Source of the DNA: Clostridium thailandense
Lineage (GTDB): Bacteria; Bacillota; Clostridia; Clostridiales; Clostridiaceae
Assembly: GCF_019207025.1 (NCBI RefSeq)
Contig: NZ_JAEEGC010000008.1
Location: 39,985 to 103,984 of the forward strand
DNA: 64,000 nucleotides
Direction: 5' to 3'
The translations under genes were made by a program, and so were the position numbers. Position 1 is the first letter of the stretch, and the number at the start of each line of letters is the position of its first letter. The notes beneath the pieces were generated by a model. That model did no database searches and was not told the DNA's origin. It was given only the letters and a program-made list of their open reading frames with translations. Shown piece by piece: positions 17,477-27,444 of the stretch.

Positions 17477-17591
17477 TATAAATAATTTTACTCTTATTTA
17501 AGATAACTGTAAAGAAAAAACTACTCTAATTAGTTATTTCACACAATATAGTTTGATTTAAAAAGTAATCTATCAGATTTATGTTTTTATT

Positions 17592-18266
17592 TTATAGATA
17601 ACTGTTAAGATCTATTTGCTCTTTGAACGTATCCAAACCCACTCTATCTATGTAATCTCCAATCCTTTCTCTAGTACCTGCATTTTCATTATATACCTGA
17701 ATAACTTTCTCTATTAACTCATATATCTTTTCTTCTGATACAGAAAGCGCTATTTTATCCGCTATTCTAGGCTTGGCCCCACCTTTTCCACCAACATAGA
17801 GCATCCAGCCCTTTCCACCTCCTATTAATCCTATATCCTTGAATGCACTATCTGCACAGCTATTAGGACAACCACTTACACCTATTTTAAATTTATTAGG
17901 TAATTTTTTTCCATGGTATAAGCTATCTAATTTTGATCCAACTGCTACTGAATCTTGAAGACCTCTTTTGCAAAAAGTAGTTCCTGGACATATTTTTACA
18001 CTTCTTACACATAAACCTATTGCTGCACCTGGATCCATATCCAAGTCTTTCCAAACATTGTCCAAATCTTCTTCTTTTAATCCGACTATTGCAATTCTTT
18101 GAGCTCCGGTTACTTTAATAGCTGCTGCATTATACTTCTCAGCTACATCTGCAATAGTTCTTAAGATGTCTGGAGTCACAATACCAGCAGTTAAATGTGG
18201 TGCAATTCCATATGTTTCTTTGTCTCTTTGTAATATTGCTCCCTTTTCTAATAAATCAGTTTTCAT
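17592..18266 (-). CDS. Small siroheme / [4Fe-4S] sulfite (or nitrite) reductase-like protein
   Basis: 224 aa from the ATG at 18266, which has AGGAGG 7 nt upstream; an outer in-frame start at 18290 reads through that ribosome site and is unlikely. It contains an N-terminal ferredoxin-like nitrite/sulfite reductase half domain (HLTAGIVTPDIL) and the cluster/siroheme ligand motif Cys93-x5-Cys99 (CPGTTFC) with Cys133-x3-Cys137 (CPNSC). Length and motifs fit the low-molecular-weight assimilatory-type siroheme sulfite reductases known from anaerobes. It has no electron-donor domain, so a separate ferredoxin or flavoprotein must supply electrons. NirB-type fragments are the main alternative. Confidence 0.82.
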   Translation of the reverse strand: MKTDLLEKGAILQRDKETYGIAPHLTAGIVTPDILRTIADVAEKYNAAAIKVTGAQRIAIVGLKEEDLDNVWKDLDMDPGAAIGLCVRSVKICPGTTFCKRGLQDSVAVGSKLDSLYHGKKLPNKFKIGVSGCPNSCADSAFKDIGLIGGGKGWMLYVGGKGGAKPRIADKIALSVSEEKIYELIEKVIQVYNENAGTRERIGDYIDRVGLDTFKEQIDLNSYL

Positions 18267-18602
18267 AGTGCAACCTCCTAAATTTGTCAATTAAATATAC
18301 ATTATTAAATAATTACTCTTATTATATCATATTTTATATATTCATGAAAATATAAATATCAACAAAAATAAATTCTACACAGACTATTAAATTATTAGAA
18401 TTATATCGTAATAAAAATCAGCTGTTGCATACTACTTTCGATCATACTTGACTAAATGCAGTATTCCCTTCTGCTCAATATAAACTACTAATTTTAGATA
18501 TCATAATTTATTACTATTAGTTTTTGTAGCACCTCCTAGTTTTGATCATATAATAGTATTGGTGAGGTTTTTAACCACAGCAAATATAGAAGGAGAATTT
18601 AA

Positions 18603-19913
18603 ATGTATAATAATCAATTTTTTCAATGCCCTTACTGTATACATCAAAATATCTGTCCATTTTTCAATTCACAGATAAGAAGATCTGACAACTATTATAA
18701 CGATGGTTACCTTGATTACTATGATGAGTATTATGATCCCGATGACTTAGACTTGGATTCTAGGGCTCCACAGCAGGAAGTAAACAGAATTCTACGCTTG
18801 ATTAATGAACAAGAACCTCGGCTTTTTAGAAATTTTACAAAATATGGAATATCGCGAAATCAGGTTGATATCTACTTTAGAACAGCTATTAATTATACCT
18901 TAAATAATGCCTCAAAATATACTGGAAACATAAATCGAAGAACTAATGCTATTTTTAATGATTTCAGAAGATTACATGATTCAATTTTCAACTCTCTTCG
19001 TCGTGCAGAAGTTCCTAACACTATAGTTGATAGCACTTTTAGAGCTGTGATAGAGTTTACTCTTAGAAACAGTAGTATCCCCGTTCCACCACCAGTTCCA
19101 GGTGCTAGATGGAGTAAATGGGAAGATCTTGGTGGAGTCTTAACTTCTGGCCCTTCTTCTTCTTCTTGGGCACCAAACAGACTTGATGTATTTTCAGCTG
19201 GAAATAATAGTAATTTATATCATAAGTGGTGGAACGGATCTCGCTGGAGTAACTGGGAAAACCTTGGAGGTATCCTAACTTCTGCTCCTGCCGCTGTTTC
19301 CTGGGGACCTAACAGAATTGATGTATTTGCTAGAGGCACCAATAATTCTATGTGGCATAAATATTGGAATGGATCTCAATGGAGCAACTGGGAAGATCTT
19401 GGAGGCGTTCTATCCTCTGCTCCTGCTGCTGCCTCTTGGGGATCTAATAGAATTGACACCTTTGTTCGAGGAACAGATAATGCTCTTTATCATAAATATT
19501 GGAACGGTTCTCGCTGGAGTGACTGGGAAAACCTTGGTGGAAACCTGACCTCCTCTCCAGCTGCTGTTTCTTGGGGATCTAACAGAATTGATGTATTTAC
19601 TCGTGGTCAAGGTAATCGCCTATATCACAAGTGGTGGGACGGTAACCGCTGGAGTAATTGGGAAGATCTTGGTGGAAATTTAACCTCTGCTCCTGCTGTA
19701 TCCTCTAGATCTTCTAACAGACTAGAAGTATTCGCTAGAAATCAAAACAATCAACTTATAACCAAATCCTGGAATGGATCCCGCTGGAGTAACTGGCAAA
19801 ATCTTAATGGTATACTCACTTCAGATCCTGCCGCAGTATCCTGGGGACCTAACAGAACTGACGTATTTGCTAGAGGCACCAATAATGCTTTGTGGCACAT
19901 TTGGAGAGATTAG
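18603..19913 (+). CDS. PLL-type beta-propeller lectin with novel N-terminal domain
   Basis: 436 aa, no signal peptide. Residues 1-20 carry CPYCIHQNICPFF, followed by an acidic Tyr/Asp-rich linker. About 60-160 is a duplicated helical unit (ISRNQVDIYFRTAINYTLNNAS and, later, VDSTFRAVIEFTLRNSS). After a proline hinge (PVPPPVPG) come six 45-residue repeats starting (R/Q)WSxWExLGG and containing NRxDVFxRGxxNxLYHKxW, as in the Photorhabdus PLL / DUF346 lectins that form beta-propellers and bind fucose or related sugars. Repeat 5 is degenerate (SSRSSNRLEVF). Known PLL propellers have seven blades; six repeats are visible here. Ribosome site GAAGGAG. The cysteine-rich, leaderless N-terminus suggests a spore-coat or cytosolic protein rather than a classically secreted one. 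Confidence 0.85.
   Translation: MYNNQFFQCPYCIHQNICPFFNSQIRRSDNYYNDGYLDYYDEYYDPDDLDLDSRAPQQEVNRILRLINEQEPRLFRNFTKYGISRNQVDIYFRTAINYTLNNASKYTGNINRRTNAIFNDFRRLHDSIFNSLRRAEVPNTIVDSTFRAVIEFTLRNSSIPVPPPVPGARWSKWEDLGGVLTSGPSSSSWAPNRLDVFSAGNNSNLYHKWWNGSRWSNWENLGGILTSAPAAVSWGPNRIDVFARGTNNSMWHKYWNGSQWSNWEDLGGVLSSAPAAASWGSNRIDTFVRGTDNALYHKYWNGSRWSDWENLGGNLTSSPAAVSWGSNRIDVFTRGQGNRLYHKWWDGNRWSNWEDLGGNLTSAPAVSSRSSNRLEVFARNQNNQLITKSWNGSRWSNWQNLNGILTSDPAAVSWGPNRTDVFARGTNNALWHIWRD
19107..19913 (+). repeat. Six tandem 135-bp coding repeats in the lectin gene
   Basis: In-frame repeats of 135 bp; adjacent units begin at 19242 and 19377, for example. Conservation is high at DNA level in units 2-4 and 6, so copy-number change by recombination is likely between strains. 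Confidence 0.85.
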
Positions 19914-20012
19914 CTTGATATAAAACGATAAATTTCGGAACTCTTCTGTTAAAGCAATAAGAATTAAAAACTAATTTCTAAACTTTGCAAAGATTCTTTG
20001 ACTAATACCCAT

Positions 20013-20048
20013 AAAACCTTAGGAAGACATTTGCTAACCTAAGGTTTT
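20013..20048. terminator. Bidirectional terminator
   Basis: AAAACCTTAGG (20013-20023) pairs with CCTAAGGTTTT (20038-20048), with A-run and U-run on the respective sides. It sits between the lectin gene and the convergent 2-hydroxyacid dehydrogenase gene. Confidence 0.75.
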
Positions 20049-20064
20049 CTCAATTAAATTTAAT

Positions 20065-21027
20065 CTATTTATTTTTCATTCTGTAGCCAGTATTAAAGTC
20101 TACTATATTTTTTAATGGCTCATGTTTCTTAAAATGTTCAAGATTTTCAATACTTATGCTAACAATTCTTCTCAAGGTTTCTGGAAGATGAAAAAATCCT
20201 GATATGTGAGGAGTAATAATGACTCCTGGTACATCCCATAATCTATGTTGAGATGGTAATGGTTCTGGTTCTGTTACATCAAGACCTGCTCCACTAATTA
20301 TTCCATTTTCAAGCGCATCACACAAATCTTCAGTACATATACAATTTCCTCTTCCTACATTAATAATAATTGAACTTTTCTTCATTAAATTAAATTTATC
20401 CTTATTAAATAAATGGTAAGTCTCCTTTGTCCCTGGAAGCGATAAAGCCACTACATCCGCTTTAGGTAAAAGGTCATTCAAGTCTTCCATTGTATATAAT
20501 TCATCAATATATTCTGGCTTTTGTCCTTTAGTTCTTTTTACACCTATTGTATAGCTTCCAAGTGCCTTCATCTTTCTAGCAAAGTCTCCTCCGATATCGC
20601 CTAGTCCCACAACTAATGTAGTACTTCCTTCTATGGAAGTAACATTTCCTTCATCCTTCCACATATGTTCCATCTGATTTCTATAATATAAATTCAGCTT
20701 TTTTTTAATTTCAAACACTAAACCTAACATATGTTCAGATATTGCAAGTCCATAGGCTCCAGTAGCATTCGTAAGATATGCTCCTTTAGGAATTACACCA
20801 GCTTCACAGTATCCATCTGTGCCTGCACTATTTAATTGCAGCCATTTAAGCTTTTTAGTTCCCTTTATGTATTGTGATGGAACATTACCAATAATTATAT
20901 CAGCACTTTTTACAAGTTCCTCACTAATTTCTTCAACAGATATAAAAATATACTCTGCCTCCGGCATCTTTGACTTAAGTTTTTCTTTTTCCTCTTCATT
21001 TAATGGAATTACTACTAAAATTTTCAT
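20065..21027 (-). CDS. D-isomer-specific 2-hydroxyacid dehydrogenase
   Basis: 320 aa. NAD-binding GLGDIGG at 141-147, catalytic Arg in INVGRG, Glu in DVTEPEP and His in ITPHISG. It belongs to the phosphoglycerate dehydrogenase / glyoxylate-hydroxypyruvate reductase group without an ACT domain. It reduces a 2-oxoacid to the D-2-hydroxyacid with NAD(P)H; the exact substrate cannot be read from sequence. Start ATG is preceded by AAAAGGAAG. Monocistronic and convergent with the lectin gene. Confidence 0.85.
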   Translation of the reverse strand: MKILVVIPLNEEEKEKLKSKMPEAEYIFISVEEISEELVKSADIIIGNVPSQYIKGTKKLKWLQLNSAGTDGYCEAGVIPKGAYLTNATGAYGLAISEHMLGLVFEIKKKLNLYYRNQMEHMWKDEGNVTSIEGSTTLVVGLGDIGGDFARKMKALGSYTIGVKRTKGQKPEYIDELYTMEDLNDLLPKADVVALSLPGTKETYHLFNKDKFNLMKKSSIIINVGRGNCICTEDLCDALENGIISGAGLDVTEPEPLPSQHRLWDVPGVIITPHISGFFHLPETLRRIVSISIENLEHFKKHEPLKNIVDFNTGYRMKNK

Positions 21028-21239
21028 CTATTGCCACTTCCTTTTTATATATATTATACTATATGATTATTAATTTAATAAACTTTGTTAAATGCCCTTA
21101 GAAACTTAATCTCTATGCTTACACTAATATTTAACTTACTTTTCACACTAATACTTTTATAATAATATCATACCTCAGAAGTATTAATATTTTATGAACC
21201 AATACCTAGTATATGGATTAAATTAACAAAATAAAAACA

Positions 21240-21268
21240 TTGACATAATTGCAAGAAAACAATATAAT
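21240..21268 (+). promoter_or_regulatory. Consensus sigma-A promoter upstream of prkA
   Basis: TTGACA (21240-21245), a 17-bp spacer and TATAAT (21263-21268) form an exact consensus promoter on the plus strand, about 280 bp before prkA. The leader between them is long and AT-rich; I see no riboswitch or ORF in it. Nothing else is supported in the 21028-21548 gap. Confidence 0.6.
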
Positions 21269-21548
21269 TAAATTCATAATTTTAATTTTCTACATATTCA
21301 ATTCATTTTACAACAATACTATCGTTAATCTTTTAGTTTTACGCAATATTAGTTATTTCAACGTTTACACGAAATTAATTCTTTGACATATATCTTTTTC
21401 AAATGAAATATCACTCCTTTTTAATACTTAATGTTTTTTTAAAATGAAATTTATACATATTAATATTTCATAATTGTATTTAACAATTTCTGTACATAAT
21501 TTATTTTCAACATGTAGTAATTGATTTTTAAAAAAGGGAGGAAGACTT

Positions 21549-23471
21549 ATGAATTTCAAAGAAATGATTGAAAAAGATAGGGAGATAAGAAAAAGACAAG
21601 AATTTGAAGGTACATTTTTGCAATATTTGCAAATCATTAAGGACAATCCTCAAATCGTAAAATTGTCACACAAAAGAATGTATGACATTATAACCAGTAA
21701 GGGATATAAAGTATTGCGACCTGAAGAAAATCCAAGAATAAAAAAATTATATGGAAATGAACCTATAAAGAAATATAATTTTTTTAAAGATGATTTCTTC
21801 GGAATTGATAAGGTAATAATGAAACTAGTTAACTATTTTCATTCTGCAGCCATGAAAGGTGAGGAATCCAGGCAAGTACTCTATTTAGTAGGACCTGTTG
21901 GAGCTGGAAAATCTTCTTTAGTTGATACAGTTAAAAAGTCATTAGAAAGTGCAGATCCCATATATGCTCTTAAGGGATGCCCTATGAGAGAAGAACCTTT
22001 ACATCTGATACCAAAACACTTAAGAAAAGATTTTGAAGATGCTTTAGGTATTCAAATCGAAGGAGATTTATGTCCTATCTGCAAACACAGATTAAAACAC
22101 GAATATAATGGAGAATATGAGAACTTCCCAGTAGTTACAACAGATTTCTCTATTCGTTCAAGAAAGGGTGTAGGTGTAGTACCTCCTGTAGACCCAAATA
22201 ACCAAGATACTTCTGTACTTACAGGTTCAATTGATATTTCAAAAATGGACATGTATGCTGAGGATGATCCAAGAATATTCTCTTTAAATGGAGCTTTCAA
22301 TGTTGGTAATAGAGGCCTTGTAGAGTTTATTGAAGTTTTCAAAAATGATGTTGAGTATCTGCATACAGTTATTACCGCAACTCAGGAAAAATCTGTTCCA
22401 TCTCCAGGTAAAGGTTCAATGATATATTTTGATGGAATTATCTTAGCTCATTCCAACGAATCTGAATGGAATAGGTTTAAATCTGACCATACCAATGAAG
22501 CTATACTTGATAGAATTGTAAAAATTGAAGTTCCTTATTGTATGGAATTAAACGAAGAAGTAAGAATATATAAAAAAATACTGAAAAAGAGTCAGTTTAA
22601 TGCTCATATAGCTCCTCATACCATTGAAACTGCTGCAATGTTTGCTATTCTTTCTAGGCTTTCACCATCAAACAAGGTAGATTCAATGACTAAATTAAAA
22701 ATTTACAACGGAGAAGATATAATCGAGAAAGGCAGCACTAAAAAAATTGATTTTGCCGAGTTAAAAGAAGAAGCTGGAATGAGAGAAGGTATGGCAGGAA
22801 TTTCTACTAGATTTATTGTTAAAGCTTTAGATCATGCACTTTCGAGTTCAGAACACAATTGTATTAATCCATTAAGTGTAATAGAAAGTCTATTAAAGGC
22901 AGTTAAGGATTTAGATATAGCTGAAGATGATAAAAAGAGATATTTAACATTTCTTCAAGATAACATTAGAAAAGAATACAACAAAATATTGGAAAAAGAA
23001 GTAACTAAAGCCTTTATTCATAGTTTTAAAGAACAAGCTGAGAGTCTTTTTGATAACTATCTTGATCATGCAGAAGCTTATGTGAATAAAAACAAAATCA
23101 AGGACAAGTCTACTGGTGAAGAACTCGATCCAGACGAAAGCTTTATGAGATCAATAGAAGAGCATATTGGTATTTCAGAAAGTTCTGCAAAGGGCTTTAG
23201 GACAGATGTTACTTCTTATATGTTCTATGTTATAAGAAATGGAGGTAAGATCGATTATACTTCTTACGAACCATTAAAAGAAGCAATTGAAAAGAAACTT
23301 ACAGCCTCTGTAAAAGAATTGTCAAGAATTATAACTAAATCAAAGGTTAGAGATAAAAATCAAGATGAAAAATATAATTCTATGGTTGAGGAAATGAAGG
23401 CAAATGGTTATTGCGACTACTGCTGCGATGTTATCTTAAAATATGCTGCTAATAACTTATGGAAGGACTGA
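21549..23471 (+). CDS. prkA: PrkA-type serine protein kinase / AAA ATPase
   Basis: 640 aa, full length for PrkA/YeaG. AAA-type Walker A GPVGAGKSS at 115-123, followed by the family's cysteine segment (CPICKHRL) and a C-terminal region with CDYCCDV. In Bacillus subtilis PrkA is needed for sporulation, and in E. coli YeaG works with YeaH in stress and starvation. Ribosome site GGGAGG 7 nt before the ATG. First gene of prkA-yhbH-spoVR; the next start is 6 nt downstream. Confidence 0.95.
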   Translation: MNFKEMIEKDREIRKRQEFEGTFLQYLQIIKDNPQIVKLSHKRMYDIITSKGYKVLRPEENPRIKKLYGNEPIKKYNFFKDDFFGIDKVIMKLVNYFHSAAMKGEESRQVLYLVGPVGAGKSSLVDTVKKSLESADPIYALKGCPMREEPLHLIPKHLRKDFEDALGIQIEGDLCPICKHRLKHEYNGEYENFPVVTTDFSIRSRKGVGVVPPVDPNNQDTSVLTGSIDISKMDMYAEDDPRIFSLNGAFNVGNRGLVEFIEVFKNDVEYLHTVITATQEKSVPSPGKGSMIYFDGIILAHSNESEWNRFKSDHTNEAILDRIVKIEVPYCMELNEEVRIYKKILKKSQFNAHIAPHTIETAAMFAILSRLSPSNKVDSMTKLKIYNGEDIIEKGSTKKIDFAELKEEAGMREGMAGISTRFIVKALDHALSSSEHNCINPLSVIESLLKAVKDLDIAEDDKKRYLTFLQDNIRKEYNKILEKEVTKAFIHSFKEQAESLFDNYLDHAEAYVNKNKIKDKSTGEELDPDESFMRSIEEHIGISESSAKGFRTDVTSYMFYVIRNGGKIDYTSYEPLKEAIEKKLTASVKELSRIITKSKVRDKNQDEKYNSMVEEMKANGYCDYCCDVILKYAANNLWKD

Positions 23472-23477
23472 TAATCT

Positions 23478-24683
23478 ATGGCTATTTTCAGAGAATTTGA
23501 TGCAGGTGAGCATCATGATAGATCTTTAGAAGACAGAAGGCGTCATAGACAATTGGTGGAGAAATCTATTAAAGACAATTTAGCAGATATTGTATCTGAA
23601 GAAAGCATTATAGGACAAAGTAAGGATAAAAAAGTCAAAATTCCTATAAAAGGCATTAAGGAGTATCAGTTTATATATGGAGATAACAAAAATCCAGGCG
23701 TTGGCAGCGGAGATGGTTCTCAAAAAAGAGGAGATAAAATCGGAGAAGAGAAGGCTCAAAAAGGCAAAGGTAAAGGTGGCCCTGGAAATGAAGAAGGTGA
23801 AGATGTATATGAGACTGAAATTACTCTTGAAGATATCATAAATTACCTTATGGAGGATTTAGACCTTCCTCTTATGAATAAGAAAAAATCCTCCGAGCTT
23901 TTATCAAGTAGTTCAATGAAAAGAGTAGGTTATCAAAAAAATGGTATTAATCCTAGATTTGCTAAGAAGAAAACTGTAGTGGAAAAATTAAAAAGAAAAC
24001 AATTAGCCAAAAAAGCCATGCATGAGGTGGAAGAAGATACATCCTCAAAAGATACAATTGAAAATACTACGAAATTTAAACAAAGATTTCCTTTTAGACA
24101 GGATGATATAAGATATTTTAGGGTAAAAAAGAAACCTAAACGTGAACTAAATGCTGCTATTCTTTGTGTTATGGATACTTCAGGTTCTATGGATAGCACT
24201 AAGAAATTTCTTGCTAGATCCTTTTTCTTTATCTTATATCAATTTATAAAAATGAAATACAATAATGTAGAAGTAAAATTTATTGCTCACTCCACTACTG
24301 CAAAAGTAGTTACAGAAGTTGAATTTTTTCACAAGGTAGAATCTGGAGGAACCTATATTTCCAGTGGACTAAAGAAAGCACTAGAAGTAATTGAAGAAAA
24401 TTATAACCCTTCCTACTGGAATTTATACACTTTCTATGTTAGTGATGGCGATAACTGGAGTGAAGATAACGAAGCTGCTTTAAAAAGCGGTAAAGAATTG
24501 AGTGAAATTTGCAATCTCTTCAGCTACGCTGAGATTATTCCAAGCCTCTATGGCAGTAATATAAAAGAAATTTTTAAAAATGGAATAGATAAAAATAATT
24601 TCACTGCTGTTAGTATTCATGAAAAGCAAGATCTTTGGAAATCACTTAAAGAAATATTGAAAAAAGAATTGGAAGCGAGGTGA
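23478..24683 (+). CDS. yhbH: YhbH/YeaH-type DUF444 protein (VWA-like)
   Basis: 401 aa. The charged N-terminus with [19 protein letters not shown] is typical of DUF444. A Gly/Lys-rich linker follows, then a von Willebrand A-like domain with the MIDAS-type [10 protein letters not shown] and YVSDGDN. The family partner of PrkA; in B. subtilis YhbH is a sporulation protein. Located between prkA and spoVR with 6-nt and overlapping junctions, so one operon. Confidence 0.93.
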   Translation: MAIFREFDAGEHHDRSLEDRRRHRQLVEKSIKDNLADIVSEESIIGQSKDKKVKIPIKGIKEYQFIYGDNKNPGVGSGDGSQKRGDKIGEEKAQKGKGKGGPGNEEGEDVYETEITLEDIINYLMEDLDLPLMNKKKSSELLSSSSMKRVGYQKNGINPRFAKKKTVVEKLKRKQLAKKAMHEVEEDTSSKDTIENTTKFKQRFPFRQDDIRYFRVKKKPKRELNAAILCVMDTSGSMDSTKKFLARSFFFILYQFIKMKYNNVEVKFIAHSTTAKVVTEVEFFHKVESGGTYISSGLKKALEVIEENYNPSYWNLYTFYVSDGDNWSEDNEAALKSGKELSEICNLFSYAEIIPSLYGSNIKEIFKNGIDKNNFTAVSIHEKQDLWKSLKEILKKELEAR

Positions 24684-24688
24684 TTTTC

Positions 24689-25942
24689 TTGGAGTATTCA
24701 AGCACAGATCTAAAAATATGGTGTGAAACTATAGAAAGCATGGCAGAAAAGTTAGGTCTTGATTTCTATTCACAGGAATTTGAAACGATAAGTTATAGGG
24801 ATATGATTGCCTATGAATCCTATGTAGGTATGCCTTCCAGATATCCTCACTGGAGCTTCGGTAAATCTTATGAAAAAATAGAATCTCTATACAAATATAA
24901 TCTTACTGGTCTTGCTTATGAAATGGTAATAAACTCTGATCCATGTCTTGCTTATTTAATGAAGGATAACACATTGCTTCTACAGATTCTTACTATGGCT
25001 CATGTATATGGCCATAATGATTTTTTTAAAAATAACAGATTGTTTAAAGAAGGTACAAAAGCTTCCTATGCCTTAGAAATGTTTAAAAACAATGCTGATA
25101 TGATACGTGAATATGTTAATGATCCAAGTATTGGGTATGAGGGCGTGGAAAATATATTAAATTCAGCTCATGCTATAAGGTTTCAAAAGAATAGAGTTAT
25201 AGGAATAAAAGGAGACCTTAATGAGGATATTATAGGATTTATTGCAACTCATGGAGATCTCTCGGAGTGGCAGAAGAATGTTTTAAATGTAGTAAGAAAA
25301 GAAACCGAGTATTTTATACCACAAATTGAAACAAAAATCATGAATGAAGGTTGGGCAAGTTACTGGCATTATAAAATTTTAAACAAACTTCATCTTCCAG
25401 ATTCTCTACACATTGAATTTATTAAAAGACATAATGACGTTATTACTCCTAGTATGGGAAGAATAAATCCCTATCATTTAGGCTTTGAAATGTTCAAGTC
25501 TATAGAAAATAAATATGGTATAGATAAAATATTTGAAATAAGAGCTCTAGAGAGAGACGAATCCTTTATAAGGAGGTATTTAACCAAAGATCTATGCTAC
25601 GAACTTAATCTATTCCAGTATGCAAAATCAGGAGAAGACTATATAATAGATGAAATTTCTGACGACACAGGTTGGATGAAAATTAGAGATACTTTGTGTA
25701 ATACCTGCGGCATGGGAACAATACCAAATATTATAGTAAAGGAAGTATCTAAAAACAATCGAACTCTCATTTTAGAGCATATGTATGAAGGTAGAGATTT
25801 AAACTTTGTTTATATGGAAGCCACTTTAAAACATATTTATGATCTATGGCAGAACCCTATTCAATTAAATACCAAGATGAAAGGAAAAGATGTACAAGCT
25901 TACTGTGATGAAAATAAGAAAGTTTCTTATTCTCCTTATTAG
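24689..25942 (+). CDS. spoVR: SpoVR family protein
   Basis: About 417 aa. SpoVR block with ESYVGMPSRYPHWSFGK and YEMVINSDPCLAYL, HVYGHNDFFKNN, MNEGWASYWHYKI and a C-terminal NPYHLGFE / RDLCYELNLF-like region, all typical. In B. subtilis it is needed for spore cortex formation. Start: TTG 24689 has GAGGTGA 5 nt upstream and is preferred. A GTG at 24680 overlapping the yhbH stop would add 3 residues. Third gene of the operon, ended by the hairpin at 26041-26080. Confidence 0.93.
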   Translation: MEYSSTDLKIWCETIESMAEKLGLDFYSQEFETISYRDMIAYESYVGMPSRYPHWSFGKSYEKIESLYKYNLTGLAYEMVINSDPCLAYLMKDNTLLLQILTMAHVYGHNDFFKNNRLFKEGTKASYALEMFKNNADMIREYVNDPSIGYEGVENILNSAHAIRFQKNRVIGIKGDLNEDIIGFIATHGDLSEWQKNVLNVVRKETEYFIPQIETKIMNEGWASYWHYKILNKLHLPDSLHIEFIKRHNDVITPSMGRINPYHLGFEMFKSIENKYGIDKIFEIRALERDESFIRRYLTKDLCYELNLFQYAKSGEDYIIDEISDDTGWMKIRDTLCNTCGMGTIPNIIVKEVSKNNRTLILEHMYEGRDLNFVYMEATLKHIYDLWQNPIQLNTKMKGKDVQAYCDENKKVSYSPY

Positions 25943-26040
25943 AATTAGAATTGAATTTAAAGTGAACCGCCTCATTAAAATGTACCCTTCGTCAAGGACA
26001 ATAGAAAAAGTTTGTTAGTCTGGATAAACCAAAAAAAGCT

Positions 26041-26080
26041 TTAGAGTAATAAAAATCTCAAATGATTTTTATTACTCTAA
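26041..26080. terminator. Bidirectional terminator, 17-bp perfect stem
   Basis: TTAGAGTAATAAAAATC (26041-26057) pairs perfectly with 26064-26080 across a 6-nt loop. It lies between the convergent spoVR and MFS genes. Confidence 0.75.
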
Positions 26081-26082
26081 CA

Positions 26083-27342
26083 TCAATCTTTTATTGCTTC
26101 CTTATGTTCTTTTTCAAGAAGAATTCCTCCAACTAAGCCAAACACTGCAAATATAACCGGTATAATGAATCCGTAAAGATATCCAACATTACTTGGACCA
26201 GTATTAAAATGATCCAATACTTTTCCAAAGATACTTGGTAACAGAACAGCACTTAAGAATCCTCCCATATTTGCAAATCCAGAAACAACACCTACCTCTT
26301 TTATAGAAAAGGATTGACGAACAGCTGCAAATGTCAACGCACTTGATCCATTACAAAAACCAACACTTAGGAAAAGGGTAACTAAAATGGAGAATGGCGG
26401 CCTCCCACCAAAGAAAATGAAAGCCCCCCAACTCACAAGACTAACAAAATGAATGATAACATAAGGTTTTTTAATAGCTCCCAATCGGGTTGAAATGAAA
26501 CTAGTTATAGGTGCTCCAATAAGAGCTCCAACAAGCCCAACCATAATAAGCTGGCTTGCACCTGAACGTGTCATTCCATATACGTGCATTCCATAGGGCA
26601 CTGCCCAAGAGCCTATAAATCCTACATATGTACCTACAAGACCGAAATGACATAAAAATGTTGCCCATGCCTGACGATGGAAAAATACCCGTCTTAGGAT
26701 AACAATAATTTTTTCACGTTTATGTCCTTTTTCAGCAGGATTGGTCGCTGAAAGGCTTTTTCTCATTTGCTTTGGCTTTTTAACAAGAACAAAATAAAGA
26801 AGAACAGAACAAAAACATAAAATAATTCCCGTTACAAAGAATGGTATTCTCCAACCGGATAAAGAAATCCATGCTGAAAAAGGAACCGTTGCCAATAAGA
26901 ATCCAAGTCCTCCACTCATTCCAGCTAGTCCAAGTAATCCAACAAATTCTTTTGCCTTAAACCAACGACTTAAAATCAATACTAAATTAACCCAAATTGC
27001 TGCATCTCCTATTCCATCCAATAATCTACCAAAAAGTAGAATTGGTATATTGGTTGCAGCGCTATAAATTAAAGTACCTAAACCACTAAGCAGTGTTCCT
27101 GTAATAAGAAAAAAATTGGGACCATACCGATCAGACAATATCCCAATGGGTATTTGTAAACCAGAATAAGCTAAAAATTGAATACTTGCCAGTAACCCAA
27201 TTTTAGATGCTGTCACATTAAAATCTTTCATTAATTGATCTGAAATTAATCCTGGTGCTGTTCTTTGACTCACAATTAAAAAATATGCAAATAATGCTGA
27301 GCCAAACACAACCCACCTATACTTACTGTTTTGCTTTTCCAC
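26083..27342 (-). CDS. MFS transporter
   Basis: 419 aa with about 12 hydrophobic segments. The loop after TM2 has the MFS signature region (GILSDRYGPN) and TM4 has RLLDGIGDAAIW, like RLxxGxGxG. A long central cytoplasmic loop (residues about 185-215, Lys/Arg-rich) divides the halves. It resembles the organic anion / sugar-phosphate subgroup; substrate unknown. Starts with GTG after AGGTGGAG. It lies 102 nt downstream of serA on the same strand, with a hairpin between them. Confidence 0.85.
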   Translation of the reverse strand: MEKQNSKYRWVVFGSALFAYFLIVSQRTAPGLISDQLMKDFNVTASKIGLLASIQFLAYSGLQIPIGILSDRYGPNFFLITGTLLSGLGTLIYSAATNIPILLFGRLLDGIGDAAIWVNLVLILSRWFKAKEFVGLLGLAGMSGGLGFLLATVPFSAWISLSGWRIPFFVTGIILCFCSVLLYFVLVKKPKQMRKSLSATNPAEKGHKREKIIVILRRVFFHRQAWATFLCHFGLVGTYVGFIGSWAVPYGMHVYGMTRSGASQLIMVGLVGALIGAPITSFISTRLGAIKKPYVIIHFVSLVSWGAFIFFGGRPPFSILVTLFLSVGFCNGSSALTFAAVRQSFSIKEVGVVSGFANMGGFLSAVLLPSIFGKVLDHFNTGPSNVGYLYGFIIPVIFAVFGLVGGILLEKEHKEAIKD

Positions 27343-27379
27343 TTAATCTCCACCTCTGTCAATTTTAATATCTTAATTT

Positions 27380-27417
27380 AAAATGGATTTAACCTCCCTG
27401 TAGGCTAAATCCATTTT
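27380..27417 (-). terminator. Hairpin after serA
   Basis: AAAATGGATTTA (27380-27391) pairs with TAAATCCATTTT (27406-27417), 12 bp with a 14-nt loop, just downstream of serA. No U-run outside the stem, so termination may be partial. Confidence 0.5.
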
Positions 27418-27444
27418 ACTAGAATATATAATTTAAGTCCAGTA

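Noticed and set aside
19107..19913. Regular 135-bp repeats considered as a CRISPR or satellite array
   Set aside because: They are in frame, encode lectin repeats and have no spacer/repeat structure of CRISPR size.
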